From: Scandinavium sp036409475
GTDB lineage: Bacteria; Pseudomonadota; Gammaproteobacteria; Enterobacterales; Enterobacteriaceae
NCBI RefSeq assembly: GCF_036409475.1
Contig: NZ_JAYRCK010000032.1
Coordinates: 1 to 64,000 of the forward strand
Length of the DNA stretch: 64,000 nt
Direction of reading: 5' to 3'
Shown here: piece by piece, positions 25,750-34,103 of the stretch
Layout of the letters: every line of letters begins with the position of its first letter
How positions within the stretch are numbered: position 1 is the first letter of the stretch
Notes under the pieces: generated by a model
Told to the model about the DNA's origin: nothing
The model's database searches: none
Seen by the model: the letters and a program-made list of their open reading frames with translations, nothing else
Position numbers and translations under genes: made by a program

Positions 25750-26001
25750 CTATTTCCAACTTGTATGCCTATCCCAACGTCGCCGGGGTTCTTGCCAAGC
25801 TCCCTGCCACAGATCAAAACGTGTGAGTTGTTCAAGTTTTTTTAGAACGGCAGCCTCACCTGCGGATAAGAGATTGTGCTCCGAAATGGAAATACCGAAA
25901 AGGCCTTCATCTACCGGAAATATTTCACATTCTGATGTCAGCGTTCCTAATGCTTTTTCTATCTTGTTACGTTCTGCTTTGATAAGTAACTGAAGTCCCA
26001 T
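25750..26001 (-). CDS. Unknown 83-residue protein, second gene of an overlapping pair
   Basis: I do not recognise this protein. It begins MGLQLLIKAERNKIEKALG, has a central acidic/hydrophobic stretch (CEIFPVDEGLFGISI) and ends with a basic tail rich in Arg and Trp. Its start overlaps the stop of the upstream 86-residue gene (TGATG), so the two are translationally coupled. Two tiny coupled genes in an island resemble toxin-antitoxin or toxin-immunity pairs in arrangement, but nothing in the sequence identifies a toxin. It could also be one of two pieces of a decayed larger gene. Confidence 0.55.
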   Translation of the reverse strand: MGLQLLIKAERNKIEKALGTLTSECEIFPVDEGLFGISISEHNLLSAGEAAVLKKLEQLTRFDLWQGAWQEPRRRWDRHTSWK

Positions 26002-26261
26002 CAGCTTTTAAACTCCACAATTGCTACCTGCTCAAGCGCTTGCCTGACCTGGGCCTGAACCTGGTTAGGGATGGATTGCCCTCTGATATCATAGACGACC
26101 CGGCAAGTTTGAATGTGCGGTGGCAACTGCGATAGTCCCCAGCATATTCTGGCAATATTGTACGCAATACTGAGTTTTATCGATTCCGGAGATTCAAGAC
26201 TGTGGTTGGCAACTAGTAAAAACTCGCCGCGTTCTTCATTTATAAACTCCGGGGTAAACAT
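26001..26261 (-). CDS. Unknown 86-residue protein, first gene of an overlapping pair
   Basis: I do not recognise this protein. It reads MFTPEFINEERGEFLLVAN, then a helical middle (SIKLSIAYNIARICWGL) and a C-terminal part beginning CRVVYDIRGQSIPNQVQAQV. The end, with VVYDIRGQ followed by an amphipathic helix, resembles the C-terminal part of some nuclease-like or polymorphic-toxin domains, but this is only an impression. It may be the truncated end of a longer polymorphic toxin, which would make the 83-residue partner an immunity-protein candidate. The pair lies 190 bp from the tRNA. Confidence 0.55.
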   Translation of the reverse strand: MFTPEFINEERGEFLLVANHSLESPESIKLSIAYNIARICWGLSQLPPHIQTCRVVYDIRGQSIPNQVQAQVRQALEQVAIVEFKS

Positions 26262-26373
26262 TACGCCTCCCTTTCATTGTCTTCGCCAACTTCTGGCAAT
26301 TGAATTTTTTTCATCAGTGCGTCATTTTAGCAGGAATCCTGTTCGAGCCACGATGTCCGCTTCTCGCTGTGAG

Positions 26374-26393
26374 TTCAACCGATGGACGCAACA
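26374..26393. mobile_element. Possible IS30-family terminal repeat remnant
   Basis: TTCAACCGATGGACGCAACA resembles the inner part of IS30-family inverted repeats, which end TTCAATTGGTCAACGCAACA in IS30. No transposase is present. The ~400-bp stretch 26262-26660 otherwise holds no gene I can support. Confidence 0.3.
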
Positions 26394-26479
26394 CACTCGC
26401 TTACGATAACTGCATCGTGGTTCAAACATAAATCTAAAGCAAACATCGCATAACCGGCAAACGTTAGCAGACAAAAATG

Positions 26480-26509
26480 ACATTCAGGCAATATCTATTG
26501 CCTGAATGT
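26480..26509 (-). terminator. Long near-perfect palindrome, terminator for the permease gene
   Basis: ACATTCAGGCAATA and its exact complement TATTGCCTGAATGT flank two bases, a 30-bp palindrome. On the minus strand it is followed by CATTTTTGTC, giving a T-run, and it lies downstream of the leftward permease gene. Confidence 0.65.
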
Positions 26510-26660
26510 ATCGGCCTTCAGCAGCCAGGGAGCGAGGTGTTTACCGATGAAAATGTTCAGCTTTTCAGCCCCTGTTCGCAGAACACATTCGATGTGGACC
26601 ATTAAAAATCGACAAAACCCCTCGCGGAAGCAGGCCGACTGGCCACTCGCCATTGGTTAT

Positions 26661-28094
26661 TTATCCGCGCTGTTGGCCCTGCCGGCTTTGCGCACCGATA
26701 TTAAATTTCTGCGCAATCATGCCCATTACCACGATAATCGTTGCAAGCAGCAGGGTGTACACCACCTCGTTAAAATAGGTTCCTTCCCAGATCATGACGA
26801 TGAACGCGCCGATGATCAAAACGATCACTGCGTAGGTCAGCCATGGAAACAACCAGACCCGGAGCCGGATGTGCTTACCCTCCGCTTCAAGCTTGCGTCG
26901 CATGCGCAATTGGGAAAAGGCGATAACCAGGTACACCAGCAGAGCGATAGTCCCGGTGGCCTGCATCAGCACATCATAGACATCCATCCACTTCAGGGCA
27001 GAAAGAACGACGGCCAGCAGAGCAAAAAAGCTGGAGACCAGCACCCCTACCCACGGCGTGCCAGTGGTCCTGCCGGTAATTTGCATGACCCGATGGGCAT
27101 CACCCCGGCGGGCCATGGAGTGGAGCATCCGTGAAGTGGTGTACAACGCCGAGTTGAAGCAACTACAGACAGAAGTGAGAACGATAAAATTAACAACCAG
27201 GCCCGTATAGGGGATCCCTAATGCGTCGAGGGCAACACGGTAAGAGCCCCAGGTGGAATCGCCCAGACGAGGATCGTTCCACGGAACCAGGGCAACCACG
27301 ATAAAGATGGATCCGATATAGAACAGACAGACACGCCAGATGACGGACTTGGTGGTTTTGATGATTTCCTTGTCGGGGTTAGCTGACTCAGTTGCTGCAA
27401 CGGTGACGATTTCTGCACCGAGGAAAGCGAACATCACCCCCAGCAGGGCAACCACCACCGACTTGCCGCCATTAGGAATAAACCCGCCGGTTGAGGTGAG
27501 GTGCGACCATCCAGAGGTATTACCCCACGGCCACAGGTGAACAATCGCAAGGCTCCCTAACAAGATAAAGAGGACGATCGCCACCACTTTAATCAATGCG
27601 AACCAGAACTCGAACTCACCGTAGCTACGCACATTCATAAAATTCACAGCAATGAGCGAAAGTGTAACAATCAGAGCAAAACCCCATCCCGGCCCCATCG
27701 GGAACCAGCTGTGCAGGATAGTGCCAGCAACATAAGCCTCCCAACCCATCAGCAGCGCCCAGAAATACCAGTAGAGCCAACCGATAGTAAAACCGGCCCA
27801 GCGACCAATCGCTCGATCCGCGTAGGTGGCAAAAGAGCCCGTATCAGGCTGGGCAACGGCCATTTCACCGAGCATCCTCATCACCAGTACCACCAGAATC
27901 CCGCCTCCCAGGTAGGCGAGAATAGCGGCCGGTCCGGCGAGAGCGATAGTTTTACCGGAACCGACAAACAGGGCGCCACCAATCACACCGGCAATCGACA
28001 TCATGGTCAGGTGGCGGGATTTAAGGCCGCCTTTTAACTCCCGGTTTGGCGCAGTATGTTCTTGCCAGGTATTTAATTCGTCTACATTGCTCAA
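26661..28094 (-). CDS. Amino acid permease, GabP-like (APC superfamily)
   Basis: A 477-residue inner-membrane transporter with 12 hydrophobic helices. It opens ELKGGLKSRHLTMMSIAGVIGGALFVGSG (residues ~18-46), the AAT/APC signature, and carries MLGEMAVAQPDTGSFATYADRAIGRWAG near 92 and CFNSALYTTSRMLHSMARRGDA near 330. It is closer to GabP (4-aminobutyrate permease) than to the aromatic or lysine permeases by recall, but the substrate is not proven. The only start fitting an RBS (AAGGA, 9 nt upstream) is a TTG at 28094. It stands alone, with a palindrome (28187-28210) upstream. Confidence 0.88.
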   Translation of the reverse strand: MSNVDELNTWQEHTAPNRELKGGLKSRHLTMMSIAGVIGGALFVGSGKTIALAGPAAILAYLGGGILVVLVMRMLGEMAVAQPDTGSFATYADRAIGRWAGFTIGWLYWYFWALLMGWEAYVAGTILHSWFPMGPGWGFALIVTLSLIAVNFMNVRSYGEFEFWFALIKVVAIVLFILLGSLAIVHLWPWGNTSGWSHLTSTGGFIPNGGKSVVVALLGVMFAFLGAEIVTVAATESANPDKEIIKTTKSVIWRVCLFYIGSIFIVVALVPWNDPRLGDSTWGSYRVALDALGIPYTGLVVNFIVLTSVCSCFNSALYTTSRMLHSMARRGDAHRVMQITGRTTGTPWVGVLVSSFFALLAVVLSALKWMDVYDVLMQATGTIALLVYLVIAFSQLRMRRKLEAEGKHIRLRVWLFPWLTYAVIVLIIGAFIVMIWEGTYFNEVVYTLLLATIIVVMGMIAQKFNIGAQSRQGQQRG

Positions 28095-28557
28095 AATGAC
28101 AGGTTCCTTTGTGGGAAATCAGTACCGAGAATGAGAGGGATATCAGGTAGCTACGCCGAACCGTGCCTCATCAGTTATGCCGCGGATTGTTGTTAGCATT
28201 TTTACAACAAGGCCTAGTTTTACTTCCCAGGAAACCCTGCAATCGAGTACCAATTTTGAATAAATGAAGGATCCAATTATGTTTTTTGGTGTTTGATCGC
28301 GTTCAGTAACTGACAGAAGGTCTGTTTGATGAATCTTTGGTAATAACCTGTTATTTCTGATGACTGGGGCATATTCAGGTCAAGGTGACTTGATTTTATA
28401 TATCAGGCACTGAGCCATTTATCCCTGGTATCGCAAGGCCGCATTGAAGCGCTACATATACAGAACTTCCGCTCTTCGCTCACAGCGGACCGTCACTTCA
28501 GTCCGATGGTCCGCTCCGTGCCAAGGGCGGACGTAGCAAGCAATAACGACGAATACA
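28095..28557. promoter_or_regulatory. Intergenic region with palindrome upstream of the permease
   Basis: TTGTTGT (28187-28193) is mirrored by ACAACAA (28204-28210) ~95 bp before the permease start and may be an operator. A second 8-bp inverted repeat, AGCGGACC with GGTCCGCT, lies near 28484-28517. No reading frame here looks real. Confidence 0.35.
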
Positions 28558-28830
28558 TCAGTCCACAATAAAGAGTTTTGCTCCTGTCGCTGTTCTGGAC
28601 TGATGTGGTTCTGCGTTATCACCAACCTGATAACTCATCCCCGCACTTAAAGTGAATGTACGGCCATCTGCGAGCAGTGTTTCGAGTTCTCCCTCTATGC
28701 AGAAAAGAACATGGCCTTTACTGCACCAATGATCCGCAAGGTAGCCTGGGGTATATTCAACCATTCGCACACGTATTTGGTTCGGCTTGTGACCAAAAAG
28801 TGATCCTACCCACGTAATGTGGACCTGGCT
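28558..28830 (-). pseudogene. N-terminally truncated DHCW-motif cupin
   Basis: The minus strand encodes the second part of a DHCW-motif cupin (MVEYTPGYLADHWCSKGHV, then CIEGELETLLADGRTFTLSAG and the ending GAKLFIVD). Upstream the family reading continues in frame (VGSLFGHKPNQIRVR) without an ATG and hits a TAG at about 28850, so the usual N-terminal ~30-40 residues are missing. Translation could begin at a GTG at 28770 to give 70 residues. Cupins of this type bind a metal through His residues. I regard it as a decayed gene, though a short product cannot be excluded. Confidence 0.65.
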
Positions 28831-28982
28831 CCATACATAGCCAAGCCCCTATTCGCTAAAACGCCTTTTTCGTGATAACCATCACAAAAATAAAGCGATT
28901 TTTTATGGGGGCTTTAGTGGGGGCGCTGTTTGGTTATTTCTTCAATAAAACCAATAATAAACAGCATGTTAATCATGGATAT

Positions 28983-29000
28983 GATTCCGAGTCCGCACCA
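28983..29000 (+). repeat. Imperfect direct repeat of the tRNA-Phe 3' end (att-like)
   Basis: GATTCCGAGTCCG followed by CACCA repeats the last 20 bases of the tRNA-Phe gene (25542-25561) except for loss of two G residues. It is oriented like the tRNA and lies directly before a terminator. It fits an attachment-site scar of an element once integrated at the tRNA. Confidence 0.65.
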
Positions 29001-29011
29001 AATTCAGTATC

Positions 29012-29038
29012 AACGGACGTCGCCTGACGTCCGTTTTT
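29012..29038 (+). terminator. Perfect 10-bp terminator hairpin after the att-like repeat
   Basis: AACGGACGTC (29012-29021) pairs with GACGTCCGTT (29026-29035) around GCCT, with TTTTT at 29034-29038. It may be the ancestral tRNA-Phe terminator displaced by the insertion. Confidence 0.75.
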
Positions 29039-29050
29039 CGTTGTGCACAG

Positions 29051-29083
29051 AAAAATCGGGGCTGACCATTTTTTCAGCCCCGA
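29051..29083 (-). terminator. Terminator of the sugar-acid operon
   Basis: TCGGGGCTG (29056-29064) pairs with CAGCCCCGA (29075-29083). On the minus strand the hairpin is followed by TTTTT. It lies 30 bp after the SDR gene stop. Confidence 0.75.
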
Positions 29084-29113
29084 TATTGACCAGACACTCT
29101 CAGTTTGTCAGCC

Positions 29114-29896
29114 TTAACAATCTTCTTCATCCTGCATGATAGCGCTGCGGCCACCGTCCATCACGATGGTGGTGCCAGCAATAAAGCCAGCCTTGTCACT
29201 GGCTAAAAACAGGCACAGCTCGCCCACTTCTTCAGGTCGCCCAATACGTCCCACCGGGTGCTTTTTGATGGTTCTTTCACGCACCTTCTGAGCATCAGGG
29301 TGCGAATCAAACCAGGCCTGGTTTCCCGCTGTATCAATAAAACCTGGCGCGATGCCAACGGTGCGAATGTCCGGCCCCCATTCAATGGTCAGACTCTGAA
29401 CCAGCGAGAGTAATGCCCGCTTGCTGATGTTGTACGGCGCGCAGCCAGGCATGGTTGAAAATGCATGGTTTGAAGTGATGACGATGATGGTGCCTTTGTT
29501 TTTACGCAATGTCGGGCGGGCGCATTTCGCCAGATACCAGTGCGAGCGCAAATTAAGTCGGAAGTTATGTTCCCAGTCACTTTCTTCGCAGTCGATGCCT
29601 TTGAACACGTTTTTCCCCGCATTCGACACCACAATATCGATTTTACCGAACAGCCCTTCGGCCCAGACTACAAACGCGTTAATGGACTCAGTTTGGGTGA
29701 CATCAACGGGATGATAAAAATAGCGCTGTGGATAATCGGCCAGCATTTGCTGAACGGCGGGCGCACTTTCGGGCGCAGAAAATGCGCCGCCAATAACGAT
29801 ATCACCGTTGTCTAAAAAAGTTTGTGCGATAGCCTGGCCGATCCCCTGACTGGTGCCGGTAATGAGGACAATACGCTCTGATGTTTTGGTTGTCAT
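29114..29896 (-). CDS. SDR-family oxidoreductase (candidate sugar 1-dehydrogenase)
   Basis: A 260-residue classical short-chain dehydrogenase. The NAD(P)-binding TGTSQGIGQ lies at residues ~13-21, NAG near 93, the catalytic Ser in VITSNHAF near 146 and the YxxxK pair in YNISK near 161. GTTIVMDGG closes the fold. Last gene of the sugar-acid operon. With a lactonase, dehydratase and aldolases upstream it probably oxidises the sugar at C1 to a lactone; a role on the aldol-cleavage product is an alternative. The ATG at 29896 has GAGG 6-7 nt upstream; the frame extends 25 codons further without conservation. Confidence 0.88.
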   Translation of the reverse strand: MTTKTSERIVLITGTSQGIGQAIAQTFLDNGDIVIGGAFSAPESAPAVQQMLADYPQRYFYHPVDVTQTESINAFVVWAEGLFGKIDIVVSNAGKNVFKGIDCEESDWEHNFRLNLRSHWYLAKCARPTLRKNKGTIIVITSNHAFSTMPGCAPYNISKRALLSLVQSLTIEWGPDIRTVGIAPGFIDTAGNQAWFDSHPDAQKVRERTIKKHPVGRIGRPEEVGELCLFLASDKAGFIAGTTIVMDGGRSAIMQDEEDC

Positions 29897-29939
29897 AATA
29901 ACCTCGGAACAGGCTGCGGTTGAGCCGCTGCCTTGATGA

Positions 29940-30845
29940 TCATAGTTCGAACTGGTGAATGAACAGGTCAATAAGCTGGGCGTCTTCCGGCGTAAGCAGC
30001 CATCCCGGGCGGCGGCAATAATCGGTGGCGATAATGCCCCTGCGTTGCAGAATGGTTTTTTCCACCTGGATGATGTATTCGCAGTGGCTCATCCAGCGCT
30101 GAATGTACGGCAGCAGACGCTGGTGCAGCGCTTCAGCCTTTTCGGCTTCGCCGTTCAGCCAGTGGCGATAAATACGCACATAAACGTCCGTGAAAGAGCA
30201 TCCCGGCATCACGCCTTTGCCGCCTGCCGCGAGCATTTGCAGCATATACAGCCCGGCGTACCCGTTGAGGACGCTGGCCTGTGGGGCTTTGGTCAGGAAT
30301 TCACGGGTGTACTCCACTGGCGGATTGCATTCAATTTTAAACACCGCATGCGGGTAGCGGGCCGCCACGTCGGCAAGCTGTTCCGGGGTGATGGGCAGAC
30401 CCGTTTCACCCGGCGCATATTGCACCATCACCGGGATATCTACCGCCTCAAGCACGGCAAAAATGTGTGCCTGAATAGCCTGTGGGCTCGGGCTCAGGAA
30501 GAACGGTGGGAGCAGCATCAGGGCATCCGCGCCAAGCTTCGCATAATCCTGCGCACGCTTAACCGCCTGCTCGGTGCTGTGGTCTGTTACCGACATCGCC
30601 CGGTACAGCGGGCTGCCCGCCAGCGTCGAGACAAACAGTTGCGCCAACCGATCACGCTCATAGTCGTTGAGCTTGGGAAACTCGCTGGCGATGCCGAACA
30701 GCGTGGTCCCCTGTGCGCCGCTGGTCGCCAGATGTTCCAGCAGTCGCACCAGGCTTTTTTCATCCACTTCGCCCTGCGCGGTAAACGGCATGGCGGTAAT
30801 GGGATTAACCCCAATAATCTGTTGAGCACTGTAACGTATGGTCAT
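29940..30845 (-). CDS. DapA/NAL-family aldolase (candidate 2-keto-3-deoxy acid aldolase)
   Basis: A 301-residue TIM-barrel class I aldolase. GTTLFGIASEFPKL near residue 47 replaces the GTTGE loop of dihydrodipicolinate synthases. The catalytic Tyr is in MVQYAPGETG near 140 and the Schiff-base Lys in AVFKIECNPP near 170. True DapA is chromosomally elsewhere, and the context argues for cleavage of an unphosphorylated 2-keto-3-deoxy sugar acid to pyruvate plus an aldehyde. Its ATG overlaps the dehydratase stop (TAATG). Confidence 0.85.
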   Translation of the reverse strand: MTIRYSAQQIIGVNPITAMPFTAQGEVDEKSLVRLLEHLATSGAQGTTLFGIASEFPKLNDYERDRLAQLFVSTLAGSPLYRAMSVTDHSTEQAVKRAQDYAKLGADALMLLPPFFLSPSPQAIQAHIFAVLEAVDIPVMVQYAPGETGLPITPEQLADVAARYPHAVFKIECNPPVEYTREFLTKAPQASVLNGYAGLYMLQMLAAGGKGVMPGCSFTDVYVRIYRHWLNGEAEKAEALHQRLLPYIQRWMSHCEYIIQVEKTILQRRGIIATDYCRRPGWLLTPEDAQLIDLFIHQFEL

Positions 30846-32551
30846 TAGTCGTCCTCCCTGTCCGCCAGTACGGCACCTTGTGCGGCAGGCAATGCCCAGC
30901 GCCGGTAAAGACGCAGGAAGCCACGCGGCACATCTTTATTGACGGGTTTCCAGCTTTCGCGACGCGTGGCGAGTACCGTTTCTGTGACGTGAAGCGTCAG
31001 GGTGCGGGTCGGAATATCAATGGAAATCTCATCCCCATCTTCCACCAGCGCCAGCTCGCCGCCGTCCACCGCTTCCGGCGAAATATGCCCGACGAACAGC
31101 CCCCGGTTGGAGCCGGAGAAGCGCCCGTCGGTGATCAACGCGCAGGAATCAGAAAGCCCCATGCCTTCAAGCGACTTCATCGGCTTATACATCTCCGGCA
31201 TCCCCGGACCGCCTTTTGGCCCCTCGTAGCGCAGCACCAGCACGCTGCCTGGTTTAATTTGGCCAGACATAATCGCCTCAACAGATTCCTGCTCGCTGTT
31301 GAAAACAACCGCCGGGCCGCGGAACACCATCAGGTTTTCCGGCACCGCTGCCGGTTTCACGACGCAGCCGAGCGGTGACAGATTGCCGTGCAGCACGGCC
31401 ACGCCTGCTTCGTTACGCACCGGAACAGCAAGGGTACGGATAACATCCGGGCGGCTGCTACGTTGAGCCTGCGCCACCAGCTCGCCTTTGGTTTTCCCAC
31501 TCACCGTCAGGGCATTGAGATCCATCAACGAGCTGATTTCCTTCTCCACGGCCTGCACCCCGCCCGCTTCCCAGAAGTCGATCATGTCATATTCGGAGGC
31601 TGGATAAAGCGAGGCCACCAGCGGCACCTGATGGCTCAGTTCATCGAAGGCCGAAAGCGGCAGATGCCCCAGTTCGGCTTCGTAATGAATCGCCTGTAGG
31701 TGAAGGATGGCGTTGGTGGAGCCTCCGGTCGCCAGCAGATAGATCATCGCATTGCGGATCGACTGCCGGGTGATGATTTGCCGGGCGTTAACGCCCTCCT
31801 GAACCAGTTTTACTGCCTGACGTCCGGTCGCCACGGCGCATTCACGACGCGCCGGTGAAACCGCAGGCAGCGTGCTGCTGCCGGGCAAGCTCATACCCAG
31901 CACTTCGCCAATGCAGCACATGGTGTTAGCCGTGCCGTACATGGTGCAGGAACCCGGCCCCGGTTCGGCAATGTTCTCAATATGGGCGAACTCTTCTTCA
32001 CTGATTTCACCGCGTTTCTTCCAGCCTATCGCTTCGGTCACGATATTGCCGTCCCAGTGCTTGCCTTTGTATTCCGCCGGGTACATCGGGCCGCCGTTGA
32101 CCATGATGGCCGGAATATCCAGCCGCGCTGCCGCCATCAGCATCGCCGGTACAATTTTGTCGCACGACCCGAGCAGCACCATGCCGTCGAAACGGTGCGC
32201 GCGCATCATCACTTCGATGGACGCGGTAATCACCTCACGAGCGGCGAGAATATAACGCATACCAAGATGCCCTTCGGCGATGCCATCGCACGGGGCGATG
32301 GTACCGAACACCATGCCGACGCCGCCTGCCTCTTCAATACCCTCCAGCACTCTGGACGTCAGCTCATTCAGGTTGGCGTGACCGGCGGTGGCGTTGGTGT
32401 AGCTGTTGACCACGGCAATCACCGGGCGGCGCAGCTGTTCGTCGGTATGGCCCATTGATTTATACAGCGCACGTTTCAGCGCGCCGTCGTCACCTTCAAG
32501 GATTGGGCTGAAATGCGTGCCACAACTGGCACATCCTCCACATCCACTCAT
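30845..32551 (-). CDS. IlvD/Edd-family sugar-acid dehydratase
   Basis: A 568-residue Fe-S dehydratase. Candidate cluster ligands are in LLGSCDKIVPAML near residue 122 and GPGSCTMYGTANTM near 195, with the N-terminal Cys-rich SGCGGCASC unusual among relatives. The catalytic-region ITDGRFSGSNRGL lies near 470. Relatives dehydrate aldonic acids such as arabonate, xylonate or galactonate, as well as dihydroxy acids and phosphogluconate. Here it probably forms the 2-keto-3-deoxy acid used by DgoK and the two aldolases. I chose the ATG at 32551 because the protein then starts at SGCGG; the frame is open 56 codons further without conservation. Confidence 0.88.
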   Translation of the reverse strand: MSGCGGCASCGTHFSPILEGDDGALKRALYKSMGHTDEQLRRPVIAVVNSYTNATAGHANLNELTSRVLEGIEEAGGVGMVFGTIAPCDGIAEGHLGMRYILAAREVITASIEVMMRAHRFDGMVLLGSCDKIVPAMLMAAARLDIPAIMVNGGPMYPAEYKGKHWDGNIVTEAIGWKKRGEISEEEFAHIENIAEPGPGSCTMYGTANTMCCIGEVLGMSLPGSSTLPAVSPARRECAVATGRQAVKLVQEGVNARQIITRQSIRNAMIYLLATGGSTNAILHLQAIHYEAELGHLPLSAFDELSHQVPLVASLYPASEYDMIDFWEAGGVQAVEKEISSLMDLNALTVSGKTKGELVAQAQRSSRPDVIRTLAVPVRNEAGVAVLHGNLSPLGCVVKPAAVPENLMVFRGPAVVFNSEQESVEAIMSGQIKPGSVLVLRYEGPKGGPGMPEMYKPMKSLEGMGLSDSCALITDGRFSGSNRGLFVGHISPEAVDGGELALVEDGDEISIDIPTRTLTLHVTETVLATRRESWKPVNKDVPRGFLRLYRRWALPAAQGAVLADREDD

Positions 32552-32648
32552 ATGCTTGTTCTCTTCTCTAAAGGGGCTTTCGAAAGACGGGTGTTCATGG
32601 CGTTCTCCGCAATCGCGCGGCCTGGCAATGTGGCAGACCGCAGAGGGG

Positions 32649-34076
32649 TTATTCGGTCGCGACATCACGGCCTGTCTGGGTGCCTGCTTTTTTCTGTCCG
32701 ATATCACGCAGGGCTTCACCGCTCATCAGATTGCGTTCGATGTTTTCCAGCGAAATGTTTTTGGTTTCGGGCACAAACAGGAGGGTCAGTACGATGCACA
32801 CCACGTTCAGCAAGCCGTACAGCCAGAAGGTGTTTGGACTGCCAATGGTGTCAATCAATGTCAGGAAGGTCGCACCGATAATCATATTGGCTATCCAGTT
32901 CGCCATCGTGGAGCAGGTTACGCCAAAATCTCGCCCTGCCAGCGGCTGGATCTCCGAGCACAGCACCCAGATAAGCGGGCCAGCGCTCATGGCAAAACCG
33001 GTGATAAAAATCAGCAGGACAATAACCGCGGTGTACTGTTCAGTCGGGCTGGTAATACCGCTGTGGAACATGTAGCCAAGAATACCCATGCACACTGCCA
33101 TTCCAGCAAAGCCCAGCTTGAGGATCGGTTTGCGCCCCCATTTGTCGACCAGGCCAATGGCAATAAACGTCGCCAGCACGTTGGTCAGGCCCGCAATCAC
33201 GGTCCCCCACATCTGCTCCCGAGTGGTGGAGAAGCCCGCGATTTCGAAGATTTTCGGCGCGTAATACATGATCACCGTCATGCCGGTGAACTGCTGCATG
33301 AACTGCAACACCACTCCCATGTAGGTGGAACGGCGGAAGTTCGGGTTGTGGCGAAACAGCTGCCAGCCGCGCTGTTTCATCTTCACGCTTTCGCGGATCT
33401 GTTCCAGCTCGTACTGAGCCTCTTTATCGGAATTACGCAACAGCTTCAGGACGTTGCCAGCCAGAGCATGACGGTCTTTCATCATCAGCCAGCGCGGGCT
33501 TTCCGGCAGGGTCAGTACGCCCATAAACAGCACCAGCGCCGGGAAGGTGATCACGCCGAGCATCCAGCGCCAGTGGCCGCCAGCGCTCAATGCGGTATCC
33601 GACAGGAAGGCGGCGAGAATACCGATGGTGATCATCAGTTGATACAGTGAAATCATGCTGCCACGGATACGCTCTGGCGCAATTTCAGAGAGATAGAGAG
33701 GCGCGGTAAAAGAAGCAACGCCCACCGCCAGCCCAAGAATAAAACGGCTTACGGACAACGCTATCATGCTGTCGGCCATCGCACAGCCCACGGAGCCGAT
33801 AACAAACAGCACCGCCCCCAACAACAGGCTTTTTCTGCGCCCAAGCCCTGAAGACATCGGGCCGCTGCACAGCGCACCAAGGGCTGCACCGAACATCATC
33901 ACGCTGACCACAATTTCCTGGTGATGGCTGCTGAGATTAAATTCGCTGGCAATAAAGGGTAAAGCACCGGCAATGACGCCCATATCGAGGCCGAACAACA
34001 GGCCCGCCAGAGCGGCCAGGAAGCAAACAAGCAACGTTTGCCGGTTGGTTTTTGTAGGGTTAAGAGCTGTGTTCAT
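32649..34076 (-). CDS. MFS sugar:H+ symporter (GalP/AraE-like)
   Basis: A 475-residue sugar porter with 12 helices. Family motifs are seen: GLLFGLDMGVIAGALPFI near 25, GRRKSLLLGAVLF near 80, RFILGLAVG near 110, PESPRWLMMKDR near 200, QQFTGMTVIMYYAP near 265, and PETKNISLENIE near the end. Its similarity to GalP and AraE suggests import of a neutral aldose such as galactose or a pentose rather than the acid. It lies between the lactonase and dehydratase genes and supplies substrate to the pathway. Confidence 0.9.
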   Translation of the reverse strand: MNTALNPTKTNRQTLLVCFLAALAGLLFGLDMGVIAGALPFIASEFNLSSHHQEIVVSVMMFGAALGALCSGPMSSGLGRRKSLLLGAVLFVIGSVGCAMADSMIALSVSRFILGLAVGVASFTAPLYLSEIAPERIRGSMISLYQLMITIGILAAFLSDTALSAGGHWRWMLGVITFPALVLFMGVLTLPESPRWLMMKDRHALAGNVLKLLRNSDKEAQYELEQIRESVKMKQRGWQLFRHNPNFRRSTYMGVVLQFMQQFTGMTVIMYYAPKIFEIAGFSTTREQMWGTVIAGLTNVLATFIAIGLVDKWGRKPILKLGFAGMAVCMGILGYMFHSGITSPTEQYTAVIVLLIFITGFAMSAGPLIWVLCSEIQPLAGRDFGVTCSTMANWIANMIIGATFLTLIDTIGSPNTFWLYGLLNVVCIVLTLLFVPETKNISLENIERNLMSGEALRDIGQKKAGTQTGRDVATE

Positions 34077-34103
34077 AATGACACCTTGATTGTTATCGCT
34101 TTT

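Larger units (their letters stand above)
25562..28982. mobile_element. Reduced integrative-element scar at tRNA-Phe
   Basis: The stretch between the tRNA 3' end and an att-like repeat at 28983-29000 contains only accessory or broken genes: an overlapping pair of unknown small genes, a permease and a truncated cupin gene. A possible IS30-type end lies at 26374-26393. There is no integrase, recombinase or phage gene. I infer a genomic island that was trimmed after integration. The far boundary rests on an 18-base imperfect match and is the weak point. Confidence 0.5.

Noticed and set aside
28484..28517. 8-bp inverted repeat AGCGGACC/GGTCCGCT as a possible recombination site
   Set aside because: Single copy, no recombinase nearby and no tRNA similarity; kept only as a note in the intergenic entry.
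32406..33650. 414-codon open frame on the plus strand
   Set aside because: Antisense to the dehydratase and sugar porter genes; His/Gln-rich, no recognisable domain.
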